Shown here piece after piece: positions 34,774 through 43,601 of a stretch of 64,000 nucleotides of DNA. Location of the stretch: the NCBI GenBank assembly GCA_022653075.1, contig JALCSB010000013.1, positions 1 through 64,000 on the forward strand. Reading direction: 5' to 3'. Both the position numbers and the translations under genes were made by a program. Numbering within the stretch: the first letter of the stretch is position 1; each line of letters begins with the position of its first letter. Source of the stretch: Intestinimonas sp. (GTDB lineage: Bacteria > Bacillota > Clostridia > Oscillospirales > Oscillospiraceae). The notes beneath the pieces are model-generated. The model did not search any database. It worked only from the letters and a program-made list of their open reading frames with translations, and was not told where the DNA came from.

Positions 34774-35217
34774 TCAGCTCTCCATTTGCCGCCCCAAAAA
34801 AGCAGCCACGGTCTGTGCCAGCTTGCACTCCACATCACCCACCGGGGCATCTCCGCGCAGCGCGGCGAAGAGCACGCAGCCAAGCACGTCGCCTTCCGAC
34901 AGAATGGGGGCTGCGGCCGAGATAAAATATTTATCGCTGTCGTCACAGACAGGAAGAGGGTCCGAGTCGCTGGAAGCGTGATAAAACTGCCGGCCGGACA
35001 TGATGCTCTCCAGCTCTGCCGAGATACGTTTGTCGGCGATCTCACGCCGGGCCGTTCCAGCCACCGCCAGGCAGGTGTCACGGTCGCAGATTACGGCAAT
35101 GTGTCCAGTGTTCTTATTTAGAGTCTCACAGAACTGGACGGCAAAGTCGGACAACCCGCCCAGCAGCGAGTACTTTCGAAAAATCACACCACCTTCTTTA
35201 TCGGTGTAAATCTCCAA
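34774..35217 (-). pseudogene. spoVT: SpoVT C-terminal domain, 5' truncated
   Basis: The 147 residues match the C-terminal GAF-like half of the sporulation regulator SpoVT (FRKYSLLGGLSDFAV, HIAVICDRDTCLAVAG, VAAFLGRQME end). The AbrB-type DNA-binding half is missing. Upstream of the TTG that could start the present frame, codons still read EGDPLEIY, the conserved junction of SpoVT near residue 30, but before them is a TGA and then unrelated sequence. So the gene was cut at about codon 29-30. The stop of a large serine recombinase lies 80 bases away, suggesting integration or a related rearrangement. It may still make a sensor domain. Confidence 0.75.
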
Positions 35218-35298
35218 TGGGTCACCCTCTCAGGTAAGATTGAATTGCAGACTATGGGGCAAAACCGCTGTGACTGGCGGATAACATGTGGTATAGGC

Positions 35299-36927
35299 TC
35301 AGGCGTGCGGGTTCGGTGCGGCCTGCTCACTTGCCGTTTCATGTAGCATCCCGATTAGTTCCGTGATATCACTTTTCAGCTCAATGATCAGCAGCCGGTC
35401 CTGCCCGACCAGAATACGGTCGATGATGGAGGCGATATCCTGCCGATCGAACGGCTTTTTGTCGAGCAGCTTATGAAAGGTTGCCAGCACGCGGTTGATA
35501 TTTTCTTGAAGACCCGCGCGCTGTTCCGCTTCGTTGGTCAAAAGCATTTCCTGCTGTTTCAGAATCGCAAGCCGTTCGTGGTATTCCTGTTCCAGCCGGT
35601 CGAACATCGCGTGGATGTCGTTCTCACGGTCGGGAAATCTGACGATTTGCCGAATACGTTCCCGCGTACTTTCCTGCAGTTCCTGCCGGGTCTGCTCATA
35701 CCGGACACGCAGGTCCCGCAGCCGCTGGGAGAGCTTTCCCTCCCTTGTTTTTCCGCGAGCCTCGTCCAGCTGCGCCAGCGCTTCCTTCATCCCGTCACGA
35801 ACCGTCTGAATATAGTTTCGCACGCTTTCGTCAATCTCACGCTCATGGATGTGATGGGAGGTGCAGCCTTTCAGTCCACGCCGGTGATAGGCTCCGCACA
35901 GATAGCCCGCCGGCCGGTTGGGATAGGAAACTGCGAACATGGGACTTCCGCAGTCCGCGCAGTATAAAAACCCGGTGTACGCATGGGGATATTTTTTTAC
36001 CCCGCGGTAATTGGTTCGGGTTCGATGCTTCAGCTGTGTCAGAGCCTCGCTGAAAATTTCCCGGGACAGGATAGAAGCATGATGGTTTTCAAATACGATC
36101 TGCTCCGCCTTTTCCGTGCGCCGGTCCATCTTGTTAATGCCCTGCCGCTTCCAGAGACCCTGCCGCAGCGTACCGATATAAAAATCATTGCCAATAATCT
36201 TGGCCACGGAGTTACTGTTCCAGACCGGGGAGGCCCGCGCCTGGAGCTTGGACACATCCTTCCCCTGTGCCAGCCGTTGCTTTACCATAAGCTGAAGGCC
36301 GGTAGGGTATCCTTTCCCGGTCAGATATTCCGCGATTCGCTTATATCCCATGCCGTCTAGATATAGTCGATAAATCAGCCGAACCACGTCCGCCCCCTCC
36401 TGGTCCACACAGATTTCACCCTTATGGACCGGATGCAGATAGTAGCCGTAGGGAGCATTGCAAATCCACTCTCCCTTGGACTGACGCGCCTGGATAACCG
36501 CCCGCACCTTTTTGCTGGTATCGGTGACCGGCATTTCGTTCATTAGAAAGCGAAACTGGATGCTCAGCCAGTCGTCATGGGTGGGGTAATCGACATTATC
36601 TCCGATGGAAATAATACGAATTCCCTCGTCACGCAGGACCTCCAGTTCATAAAGCCCCAGAGAGTTCCGGCGGGAAAACCGGGAAAAATCTTTGACAATC
36701 AGAATAGAGAACAGCCCGGCATGCAGGGCGGCGCGCAGTTTTTGATAGCCTTCGCGCTGCTCAAAGGTGTAACCGGAGCGGTCGCGATCCTCAAAAAAGG
36801 TCAGCCCAGCCTCCGGAAAATGCTGCCGGATAAAATCGGCGATCATCATTTTTTGGTTTTCAATAGATGTGTTTTCCTGGTCCAGCTCCTCATCTACAGA
36901 GATACGGCAGTAACCCGCAATCTCCAT
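35299..36927 (-). CDS. Large serine recombinase
   Basis: A 542-residue site-specific recombinase. The N-terminal resolvase domain has the nucleophile Ser10 in YCRISVDEE and the active-site arginines in KDFSRFSRRN; next come the recombinase domain (APYGYYLHP), a zinc ribbon with FLYCADCGSPMF and CGAYHRRGLKGC, and a C-terminal coiled coil. Such enzymes integrate and excise prophages, ICEs and sporulation-excised elements. Its 3' end abuts the truncated spoVT, the usual place for an att site. No other phage or conjugation genes remain, so the element looks deleted to its integrase. Confidence 0.92.
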   Translation of the reverse strand: MEIAGYCRISVDEELDQENTSIENQKMMIADFIRQHFPEAGLTFFEDRDRSGYTFEQREGYQKLRAALHAGLFSILIVKDFSRFSRRNSLGLYELEVLRDEGIRIISIGDNVDYPTHDDWLSIQFRFLMNEMPVTDTSKKVRAVIQARQSKGEWICNAPYGYYLHPVHKGEICVDQEGADVVRLIYRLYLDGMGYKRIAEYLTGKGYPTGLQLMVKQRLAQGKDVSKLQARASPVWNSNSVAKIIGNDFYIGTLRQGLWKRQGINKMDRRTEKAEQIVFENHHASILSREIFSEALTQLKHRTRTNYRGVKKYPHAYTGFLYCADCGSPMFAVSYPNRPAGYLCGAYHRRGLKGCTSHHIHEREIDESVRNYIQTVRDGMKEALAQLDEARGKTREGKLSQRLRDLRVRYEQTRQELQESTRERIRQIVRFPDRENDIHAMFDRLEQEYHERLAILKQQEMLLTNEAEQRAGLQENINRVLATFHKLLDKKPFDRQDIASIIDRILVGQDRLLIIELKSDITELIGMLHETASEQAAPNPHA

Positions 36928-36987
36928 CTCTCTGCGCTCCTTTCCTCGGATGTGAAGTTTTTCTCTGCCCGTGCCCCGATGCGCCGG

Positions 36988-37200
36988 TTAAAAAAGCCCA
37001 TAGTTCTGCCAGTCCAGCAGCGCCGTGATATTCGGCAGCAGCGGTTCGCTTCCGCCCACGTAGACGCAGATCCGGTATCCCATGCCCCGGTATCGCCGGC
37101 AGGCTGCCTGAAATTCCGGAGACTCCCGGTAGGTGTTCCGTTCCGCGTGCGTCAGCCAGATGTCACATCGGCGGACCGGTGCGTTGGGACAAATCTTCAT
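36988..37200 (-). CDS. Small hypothetical protein upstream of recombinase
   Basis: A 70-residue protein starting at an ATG with AAGGGAGG nine bases upstream. It is rich in Arg and Tyr, with three cysteines in the first half (KICPNAP, RRCDIW, QAACRR) and a strand-rich middle (GYRICVYVGGSEPLL). No family is recognised. It lies 60 bases before the recombinase gene on the same strand and may be an accessory or regulator of it. Confidence 0.5.
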   Translation of the reverse strand: MKICPNAPVRRCDIWLTHAERNTYRESPEFQAACRRYRGMGYRICVYVGGSEPLLPNITALLDWQNYGLF

Positions 37201-37280
37201 AGCCGCATTCCTCCCTTAATAATGGTGATGCCGTTAGTGTTCCCGTTTTCGCGCCACCTGAACCGGACTGAACTTTTCAT
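37197..37280 (-). CDS. Possible 27-residue leader ORF
   Basis: A 27-codon frame begins at an ATG (37278-37280) preceded by GGGGGA and ends overlapping the next ATG in an ATGA, with the ribosome site of the 70-residue gene inside it. It is basic (KSSVRFRWREN). Translation is possible through coupling, but nothing else supports it. Confidence 0.25.
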   Translation of the reverse strand: MKSSVRFRWRENGNTNGITIIKGGMRL

Positions 37281-37284
37281 AGAA

Positions 37285-37316
37285 AAATCCCCCAAAATCA
37301 ACTGATTTTGGGGGAT
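37285..37316 (-). terminator. tRNA-Thr terminator
   Basis: On the minus strand the tRNA 3' end is followed within a few bases by ATCCCCCAAAATCA, a short loop, the complementary arm and a TTTTT tract: a strong intrinsic terminator. Confidence 0.8.
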
Positions 37317-37318
37317 TT

Positions 37319-37394
37319 TGGAGCTGGATGCGAGATTCGAACTCGCGACCTCATGATTACGAATCAGGCGCTCTACCAACTGAGCTAATCCAGC
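37319..37394 (-). tRNA. tRNA-Thr (anticodon CGU)
   Basis: A 76-base cloverleaf on the minus strand: acceptor GCTGGAT pairs with ATCCAGC, D-arm with AGTTGGTAGAGC, anticodon loop TTCGTAA giving CGU (reads ACG), T-arm GTTCGAATC, and an encoded CCA end. It has its own near-consensus promoter and terminator. It sits beside the recombinase region but shows no sign of having been used as an att site. Confidence 0.95.
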
Positions 37395-37426
37395 CTGTGA
37401 GTCTTCCGTACGTCTCACGATTAGAT

Positions 37427-37455
37427 ATCATAGCATATTTATTTGATGCCGTCAA
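37427..37455 (-). promoter_or_regulatory. tRNA-Thr promoter
   Basis: Minus-strand TTGACG (37450-37455), 17-base spacer, TATGAT (37427-37432), about 32 bases upstream of the mature tRNA 5' end. Confidence 0.75.
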
Positions 37456-37631
37456 TCATTTGCGCTTTTATTATACGATTTTCTTTGTACAATACCGCTT
37501 TCAAGGGATACTCGCAGGGAGACCGATAGGGCCTATTTTCGAGGCCGGACGGGAAATTTCGCGTCTGCTCTAATTTACATAATCTCGAAAAGTAATAGAA
37601 CCACAGATGCTTGTACACTTTTTCAACAAAG

Positions 37632-37731
37632 TTTTGCACCTCCATCTGTTTACTCTGGCACAAAGTTTTCCACATTTTCCACCGGGTTTTCCACACCCGG
37701 ATGTCCACACGGAAACAGAGGCCTTTCCACA
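37632..37731. promoter_or_regulatory. Cluster of DnaA-box-like 9-mers in a gene-free stretch
   Basis: The 389-base stretch 37395-37783 has no gene. Apart from the tRNA promoter it contains two full matches to TTWTNCACA, TTTTCCACA at 37666-37674 and 37687-37695. One-mismatch copies are TTTTGCACC (37632-37640), TTTTCCACC (37675-37683) and CTTTCCACA (37723-37731), and a weaker copy is ATGTCCACA (37701-37709), all in one orientation. One copy lies in a small hairpin CCGGGT/ACCCGG. No dnaA, dnaN or gyrB is near, so this would be a secondary DnaA-binding locus rather than a standard origin. Confidence 0.45.
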
Positions 37732-37783
37732 ATGTGTGGTAGACATAATTGCATTTGTGAAACCCGAGATGCGTTTTTAAGAC

Positions 37784-38794
37784 TCATCCGCCCTGAATAT
37801 CAAGATTGGCATAGGCGTTTAGTTCCATACCGGCCGTGTGTCCGGACTGGTATTCGTAATAACCCTGACAGCCAATCATGGCTCCGTTGTCACCACAGAG
37901 GGATAGGGCGGGCAGATACAGGGTGCAGCCGGCTCGGGCGCAGGCCAGTTCCAAGTCGCCCCGGATACGTGAGTTGGCTGCCACACCGCCCGCCACGGCA
38001 ACTTTTCGATAGCCGCACAGGCGTACGGCCTCCATTGTGCGCGGCACCAACATCTCACTGACGGCGGCGGAAAAGGAGGCGGCCAGATCGGGCAGACTCA
38101 GTGTTTCGCCCTTCTGGCCGGCATTGTGGATCAAATTAACCGCCGCCGTTTTGAGGCCGGAGAAGGACAGATCCAGGGGCGCATCGTGAACCCTGACCCG
38201 CGGGAAGGGATACCGGGTATCATCTCCGCCCTGTGCCAACCGGTCCAGCGGAGCGCCGCCAGGATAGCCGATACCAAGCACCCGGGCCACCTTGTCAAAG
38301 CACTCGCCCGCTGCATCGTCCCGTGTACCGCCCAGCACGCGCATATCCGTATAGCCCCGCACATCCACGATGAGCGTGGTACCACCGGAGACGCACAGGC
38401 AGACGAAGGGAGGCTCCAGGTCGGGATGGGTAAGGTAATTAGCAGAGATGTGGCCCCGGACATGGTGGACGGGGATTAGAGGCACGTTCAGACCATAGGC
38501 CACGCTTTTGGCAAAATTCACGCCCACCAGGACCGCGCCGATGAGGCCCGGCCCATAAGTTACGGCTACCGCGTCGATGTCCGTCCGGGTGAGCGCGGCA
38601 CGGCGCAGAGCTTCTTCCGCCAGCCCGACGATGGCTTCCACATGCTTGCGGGAGGCGATTTCAGGTACGACACCTCCATAGATAGTGTGCATATCCGCCT
38701 GAGAGGCGATACAGTCGCACAGGACGGTCCGGCCGTCCCGGACCACAGCGGCCGCAGTTTCATCGCAGGAGGATTCAAAAGCCAGAATATTCAT
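37784..38794 (-). CDS. tsaD: tRNA N6-threonylcarbamoyladenosine transferase
   Basis: A 336-residue ASKHA-fold enzyme transferring the threonylcarbamoyl group to A37 of ANN-decoding tRNAs, with TsaB and TsaE. Marks are NILAFESSCDETAAAVV at the N-terminus, the metal-binding HHVRGHISANYL, VSGGTTLIV, and VAGGVAANSRIR. The ATG at 38794 gives the conserved start; a TTG 39 bases upstream lies in the rimI end and lacks support. rimI is directly upstream, a common pairing; tsaB and tsaE are not seen here. Confidence 0.95.
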   Translation of the reverse strand: MNILAFESSCDETAAAVVRDGRTVLCDCIASQADMHTIYGGVVPEIASRKHVEAIVGLAEEALRRAALTRTDIDAVAVTYGPGLIGAVLVGVNFAKSVAYGLNVPLIPVHHVRGHISANYLTHPDLEPPFVCLCVSGGTTLIVDVRGYTDMRVLGGTRDDAAGECFDKVARVLGIGYPGGAPLDRLAQGGDDTRYPFPRVRVHDAPLDLSFSGLKTAAVNLIHNAGQKGETLSLPDLAASFSAAVSEMLVPRTMEAVRLCGYRKVAVAGGVAANSRIRGDLELACARAGCTLYLPALSLCGDNGAMIGCQGYYEYQSGHTAGMELNAYANLDIQGG

Positions 38795-38816
38795 GTCAGG
38801 TTTCTCTCCCTTTTTA

Positions 38817-39269
38817 TCAGGTTCCGCGTTCAAATTCCAGAGTCATCAGGATGGCGTCCTCCTTGGGCTTTTCATAGTAGCCCCGGCGGCGTCCCACCTG
38901 TTCAAATCCGTGTTTCATGTAGAGGTCCAGCGCGGGACGGTTGGAAATCCGTACCTCCAGTGTCAAAAAAGCCAGATGCGCCTGCCCAAACCGGACCAGC
39001 GTATCCACCAGTGCGCCCGCCACGCCTTGCCGGCGGCAGTCTTCCCGGACGGCAACGTTGTCCATGTAGCCCTCGTCCAGGACCACATGGACGCCCGCAT
39101 AGCCCAACAGGGAGCCGTCCTCGCCCTCCGCCACGATAAAGCATGCGCTGTCGTCATAGAGCACATCCTCCAGCGTCCGCTCGCTCCAGGGCGAGGAGAA
39201 ACAGGCGCGCTCCAGCGCCGCGATGGCCGGGATGTGCTCCCGGCCCATAGATACCAGTTTGTAATGCAC
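38817..39269 (-). CDS. rimI: Ribosomal protein S18 alanine N-acetyltransferase
   Basis: A 150-residue GNAT enzyme that acetylates the N-terminus of ribosomal protein S18. The fold is shown by AIAALERACFSSPW, the acetyl-CoA loop REDCRRQGVAGALV and the ending VRISNRPALDLYMKHGFEQ. AGGAGG precedes the start. It lies between polA and tsaD in a tight minus-strand run, as is usual for rimI-tsaD. Confidence 0.9.
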   Translation of the reverse strand: MHYKLVSMGREHIPAIAALERACFSSPWSERTLEDVLYDDSACFIVAEGEDGSLLGYAGVHVVLDEGYMDNVAVREDCRRQGVAGALVDTLVRFGQAHLAFLTLEVRISNRPALDLYMKHGFEQVGRRRGYYEKPKEDAILMTLEFERGT

Positions 39270-39293
39270 CGCAGGTTCCTCCTTATGGGGCGG

Positions 39294-41954
39294 TTAGTCC
39301 TTGGCCGCCGCCCAGCTCTGCCCGGCGGCCGAGGTTGCAGTCAGGGGTACGGAGAGGTCCATGACCCCCTCCATTTCTTCCGTAAGCAGTGTCTTGACCC
39401 GCTCCGTCTCCGCTTCCGGACATTCCACAATCAGTTCATCATGGACCTGAAGGACCAGGCGGGCGGCAAGCCCTTCCGCTTTCAGACGGTCTTGTACATG
39501 GATCATGGCCAGCTTCATGATGTCCGCCGCCGTGCCCTGGATAGGCATGTTGAGCGCCACCCGCTCGCCGAACGCGCGCAGATTGTGGTTGGAGGACTGA
39601 AGCTCGGGCAGCCAGCGGCGGCGCCCCAGCAGGGTGGACACATACCCGTCCGCCTTGGCCTGCTTCACGACCCGGTCCATATACTCCCGTACGCTGTGAT
39701 AGGTTTCAAAATACCGGTCCATATACGCCTTGGCTTCCCGCCGCGTTACCCCGATGTCCTGGGAGAGAGAAAACTCCGAAATGCCATACACGATGCCAAA
39801 ATTGACCGCCTTGGCCCGGCGGCGCATCTCATGGCTTACCAGCTCCGGCGGTACACCAAACACCTGGCTGGCCGTAGCAGTGTGAATATCCGCGCCGGAA
39901 GCGAAGGCGCCAATCATCGCCTTGTCATCCGCGATATGGGCCAGCAGACGCAGCTCGATCTGGGAATAGTCGGCGTCCACCAGACGGAACCCGGCGGGGG
40001 CCACGAACATACGTCGCAGTTGGGCGCCCAGCTCAGTGCGCACCGGGATGTTCTGAAGATTCGGCTCCGTGGAGGATAGACGCCCGGTGGCGGTGACGGT
40101 GTTCTGGAACGAGGTGTGGATACGTCCGTCCTCCGCGATGACCTTGGTCAGGCCGTCCACATAGGTGGACTTCAGCTTGGTGAGTTGGCGGTAGTCCAGA
40201 ATCACGTCGATAATAGGGTGGCGGCCCCGCAGCTTTTCCAAGACCTCGGCGTTGGTGGAATAGCCAGTTTTGGTTTTCCGAACCGGGGGCAGGCCCAGTT
40301 TATTAAAAAGAATTCTACCCAGCTGCTGGGTGGAGTTGATGTTAAAGGTTTCCTCCGCCATCTCATAGATGGCCTGCTGCCCATCGGCGATGCGCTCGTT
40401 CAGCATTTCACCGAATTGAGCCAGCGCTTTTCGGTCCACCAGAAAGCCGGCCCGTTCCATCTCGGCAAGCACGGGGCAGAGGGGCAGCTCCACCTCGTAA
40501 TAAAGCCGGTGCATACCAAGCTGCTCCAGCCGGTCCGACAGCGTACCGTGAAGCGCGCCGATGAGGGCGCAGTGGGCGGACATGGCTGACACCGGCCCCG
40601 AACGTTCGGCCAGCGGCCCGAAAGCATCGGACGCCATATAGTCCTTAGCGGCGGGGTATTCCCGGTTATAATAGGTAAGTCCCAGTTTCTCCAAATCATA
40701 GCTGCCGTCCGTGGGCGCCAGCAGATAGGCGGCCAGCGCGGTGTCGAAGAGGAAGCCGTCCGTGGAGAGTCCGTTGGCCAACAGGGTGTTCATCAGGTCC
40801 TTCACGTTGTGCGAGACCTTTTTAATTGCGGAGGAAAAGAGAACATGGAGTGCGTCGCTGTAAGTTTCGAGCCCATGAAAGGTCAGCACGGCGGTCCTCA
40901 CCTGAGAAGAGGTTTCCCGCCACGCCACTGCCACGGTGTCCAGGCCGGGCCGGGCCAGCACGCTGACGCAGTCCGCCTTTTGCCAGAGTGCCAGCAGTTC
41001 CGCCATACGTGCCTGGTCTGTGACCAGTTCATCGACCCGGGCGGTTTCAAGGCTTTCCTCCGGGGAAGGGATGTCGCCCCGGGGGGCGGTAAGGCCAAAC
41101 CGATCAATCAGCCGGGCGAATTCCAGCTTCAGAAACAGGGAGTAGAGGGCTGCGGAATCCACCGGCTTGCGCAGCGCCTGCTCCGGGGTAAAGTCGATGG
41201 GTGCATCGCAGTGGATGGTGGCCAGATCATAAGAGAGTCGGGCCATTTCCCGGCCGGCGTCCAGCTTTTTCCGAACACCGGGCTTTATGTCCAGCTCGTC
41301 GAATGTATCGTACAGGTGCCGGATGGTGCCATAGCGCCGGACTAAATCCGTGGCGGTCTTTTCCCCGATCCCGGCTACGCCTGGGATATTGTCGGAGGCG
41401 TCTCCCATCAGGCCTTTGAGGTCCACCATCTTTTCCGGGGTGAAGCCGTAAGCGTTAAAAAAAGTCTCTGGTGTCATCTCCGCTGCGGAAGTCTGCCCCA
41501 TGCGGGTGGTGACCAGCTTGACATGGGTGTGCTCCGCGACAAGCTGAAGGGAATCCCGGTCACCGGTAACAATGACGGTGTCCCAGCCGGAGGCGGAATC
41601 CTTTGCCGCGATGGTGCCGATCAGGTCGTCCGCCTCCCAGCCCTCCAGTTCGTAGCGGGGGATGTTCATGGCGGCGAGGACTTCCTTCAAAATAGGCATC
41701 TGCACCGCCAGCTCATCCGGCATGCCTTTACGCTGGGCCTTGTAGCCCGCATATGCCTTATGCCGGAAGGTGGGTGCTTTTAGGTCAAAGGCGACGCACA
41801 AAGCGTCCGGCGTCTCCTCATCTGTCAGCTTCTGAAGAATGTTGAGAAAACCATACACCGCGTTGGTGGGTGTGCCGTCCCGGGTGGTCAGCATGCGCAC
41901 GCCGTAAAAAGCGCGGTTGATGAGGGAATTCCCATCAAGGACCATAAGCTTCAT
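39294..41954 (-). CDS. polA: DNA polymerase I
   Basis: An 886-residue repair and Okazaki-fragment polymerase. The N-terminal 5'-3' exonuclease domain begins LMVLDGNSLINRAFYG; the middle domain lacks the DxE motif of an active 3'-5' exonuclease (the matching region reads SVLARPGLDTVAV), so proofreading is probably lost, as in Bacillus and Thermus enzymes. Polymerase motifs DYSQIELRLLAH, RRAKAVNFGIVYG and QVHDELIVE are intact. The start at 41954 gives the family N-terminus; an ATG 24 bases upstream lies in the end of the MATE gene. Confidence 0.95.
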   Translation of the reverse strand: MKLMVLDGNSLINRAFYGVRMLTTRDGTPTNAVYGFLNILQKLTDEETPDALCVAFDLKAPTFRHKAYAGYKAQRKGMPDELAVQMPILKEVLAAMNIPRYELEGWEADDLIGTIAAKDSASGWDTVIVTGDRDSLQLVAEHTHVKLVTTRMGQTSAAEMTPETFFNAYGFTPEKMVDLKGLMGDASDNIPGVAGIGEKTATDLVRRYGTIRHLYDTFDELDIKPGVRKKLDAGREMARLSYDLATIHCDAPIDFTPEQALRKPVDSAALYSLFLKLEFARLIDRFGLTAPRGDIPSPEESLETARVDELVTDQARMAELLALWQKADCVSVLARPGLDTVAVAWRETSSQVRTAVLTFHGLETYSDALHVLFSSAIKKVSHNVKDLMNTLLANGLSTDGFLFDTALAAYLLAPTDGSYDLEKLGLTYYNREYPAAKDYMASDAFGPLAERSGPVSAMSAHCALIGALHGTLSDRLEQLGMHRLYYEVELPLCPVLAEMERAGFLVDRKALAQFGEMLNERIADGQQAIYEMAEETFNINSTQQLGRILFNKLGLPPVRKTKTGYSTNAEVLEKLRGRHPIIDVILDYRQLTKLKSTYVDGLTKVIAEDGRIHTSFQNTVTATGRLSSTEPNLQNIPVRTELGAQLRRMFVAPAGFRLVDADYSQIELRLLAHIADDKAMIGAFASGADIHTATASQVFGVPPELVSHEMRRRAKAVNFGIVYGISEFSLSQDIGVTRREAKAYMDRYFETYHSVREYMDRVVKQAKADGYVSTLLGRRRWLPELQSSNHNLRAFGERVALNMPIQGTAADIMKLAMIHVQDRLKAEGLAARLVLQVHDELIVECPEAETERVKTLLTEEMEGVMDLSVPLTATSAAGQSWAAAKD

Positions 41955-41955
41955 A

Positions 41956-43350
41956 TTATACACCGTCTTTCTTTTCATGAGGGGCAGCGCACTCCGTTTC
42001 CATGGCCCCCAGCGGGCGGTAGACCGTCCAGTACATGGTGGTCACACAGGCCAAACCGCCCAGCACGTTGGAGATGGGTTCGGCTAAAAATACGCCGTTT
42101 ATGCCGAAACCCAATGTAGGGAGGAGAAGGATCAGGGGGACAACGATAAACGCCTTACGCAGAAGGGAGAAAAATACAGCCTGTCGGGAGCGGCCCAGCG
42201 CCACAAAGGTGGACTGCCCCACGAATTGAAACGACATGCAGAAAAACGTCGCAAAATAGAGACGGAAGGCCGGAACGCCTGCCGCAATAAGTTCCGCATC
42301 ACTGTTAAAAATCCGGATAAGAGCGGCAGGGAACAGCAAAGCAGTTGCCCACGCCATGAGGGAGTAACCTACCGTGACGACTGTGGTGAAACGGATGCCC
42401 TTTCGTACCCGGTCGTAAGCGCCCGCGCCGTAATTATACCCCAAAACGGGCTGACAGCCGTTGGTGATGCCATTAACGGGCATGGTAATGACCTCGCGAA
42501 CCGAGTTGATAATTGTCATCACGCCAACGTATAGATCCCCGCCGAAGGCTTGCAGCGTGGCGTTGCACAAAACCTGAACCAGGCTGTTGGTCAGGGACAT
42601 GATGAATCCGGAGATGCCCAAGGAGAGAATACGCCGCACCCGGTTCGCCGTCGGACGGAGGGCGGAGGCGCGCAGGCGCAGAATGGTCTTTTTCCCGGTC
42701 AGGAAACGGAGGGCCCACAGCGCGGAGCAGCCCTGCGCCAGCACGGTGGCCAGAGCGGCACCCTTTACGCCCAGGTTCAGGGCGAAAATAAAAATAGGGT
42801 CCAGAAGAAGATTGACCGCCGCACCCAACGCCACCGTCATCATACCGGTGCGGCCGAAGCCCTGTGCATTGATGAAAGGATTGAGACCCAGGCCGATCAT
42901 AACAAACAAAGTGCCTGAACTGTAAATGGTAAGATAGTCCCGCGCAAAGGGGAAGGTGGCGTTGCTGGCGCCGAACAGATACAGGATTGGTTTCATAAAG
43001 ATTAGGCACAGCACGGTCAGAACCGCTCCAAGTAAAACCAGCAGGGAAAAGGAGGTTCCCATAATATGCTCCGCTTCGTCCAGATCACCGTGGCCACGGC
43101 AGATCGAGCACAGCGGCGCGCCGCCCATGCCGCAGAGGTTGGCAAAGCCGATCAAAATGGAAATGATGGGCAGACACAGACCAAGGCCTGTCAGTGACAG
43201 CCGCCCGGTATCAGGGATATGCCCAAGATACATGCGGTCGACCAGATTATATAAGATATTGATCAGCTGGGCAGCCGTCATGGGCAGCGCCATGCTCAGG
43301 ATGTCGCGGGGAATGCTGCCGCAGGTAAAATCATTTTTCTGCACAGCCAT
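41956..43350 (-). CDS. MATE family efflux transporter
   Basis: A 464-residue membrane protein with about twelve helices in two related halves, of the multidrug and toxic compound extrusion family (NorM/MepA group), exporting cationic compounds against Na+ or H+. The start IPRDILSMALPMTAAQLINILYN and the internal repeat around PVNGITNGCQPVLGYNYGAG are typical. It is followed one base later by polA. Substrate unknown. Confidence 0.88.
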   Translation of the reverse strand: MAVQKNDFTCGSIPRDILSMALPMTAAQLINILYNLVDRMYLGHIPDTGRLSLTGLGLCLPIISILIGFANLCGMGGAPLCSICRGHGDLDEAEHIMGTSFSLLVLLGAVLTVLCLIFMKPILYLFGASNATFPFARDYLTIYSSGTLFVMIGLGLNPFINAQGFGRTGMMTVALGAAVNLLLDPIFIFALNLGVKGAALATVLAQGCSALWALRFLTGKKTILRLRASALRPTANRVRRILSLGISGFIMSLTNSLVQVLCNATLQAFGGDLYVGVMTIINSVREVITMPVNGITNGCQPVLGYNYGAGAYDRVRKGIRFTTVVTVGYSLMAWATALLFPAALIRIFNSDAELIAAGVPAFRLYFATFFCMSFQFVGQSTFVALGRSRQAVFFSLLRKAFIVVPLILLLPTLGFGINGVFLAEPISNVLGGLACVTTMYWTVYRPLGAMETECAAPHEKKDGV

Positions 43351-43601
43351 ACAGGGTCACTTCTTTTCCAGCGCCAGAATTTTGCGCACAGCGGGTTTAG
43401 AAAAGTACGGAGATTTAAACATATTTTATCATTATACTCGTTTTGCAGTAAAACCGCAAGGTACGGTAAGGGTGGCATGGGGGGTTCGGGTGAGTTTTTT
43501 CCTGTTGCAAAAAAGGGGTTTTTCTGATAAAATATCAACTGCTAAATAGGGGCCGCTGCAGTTTAATGGCGGTACAGGGACATTCAGTAGGAGATGAACC
43601 C

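Noticed and set aside
37632-37731. Main chromosomal origin
   Set aside because: No dnaA, dnaN, recF, gyrB or rpmH nearby, and gene orientation does not flip here. Kept only as a DnaA-box cluster.
38793-40079. 428-codon open frame on the plus strand across rimI and polA
   Set aside because: Antisense shadow; the minus strand carries the conserved polymerase and acetyltransferase motifs.
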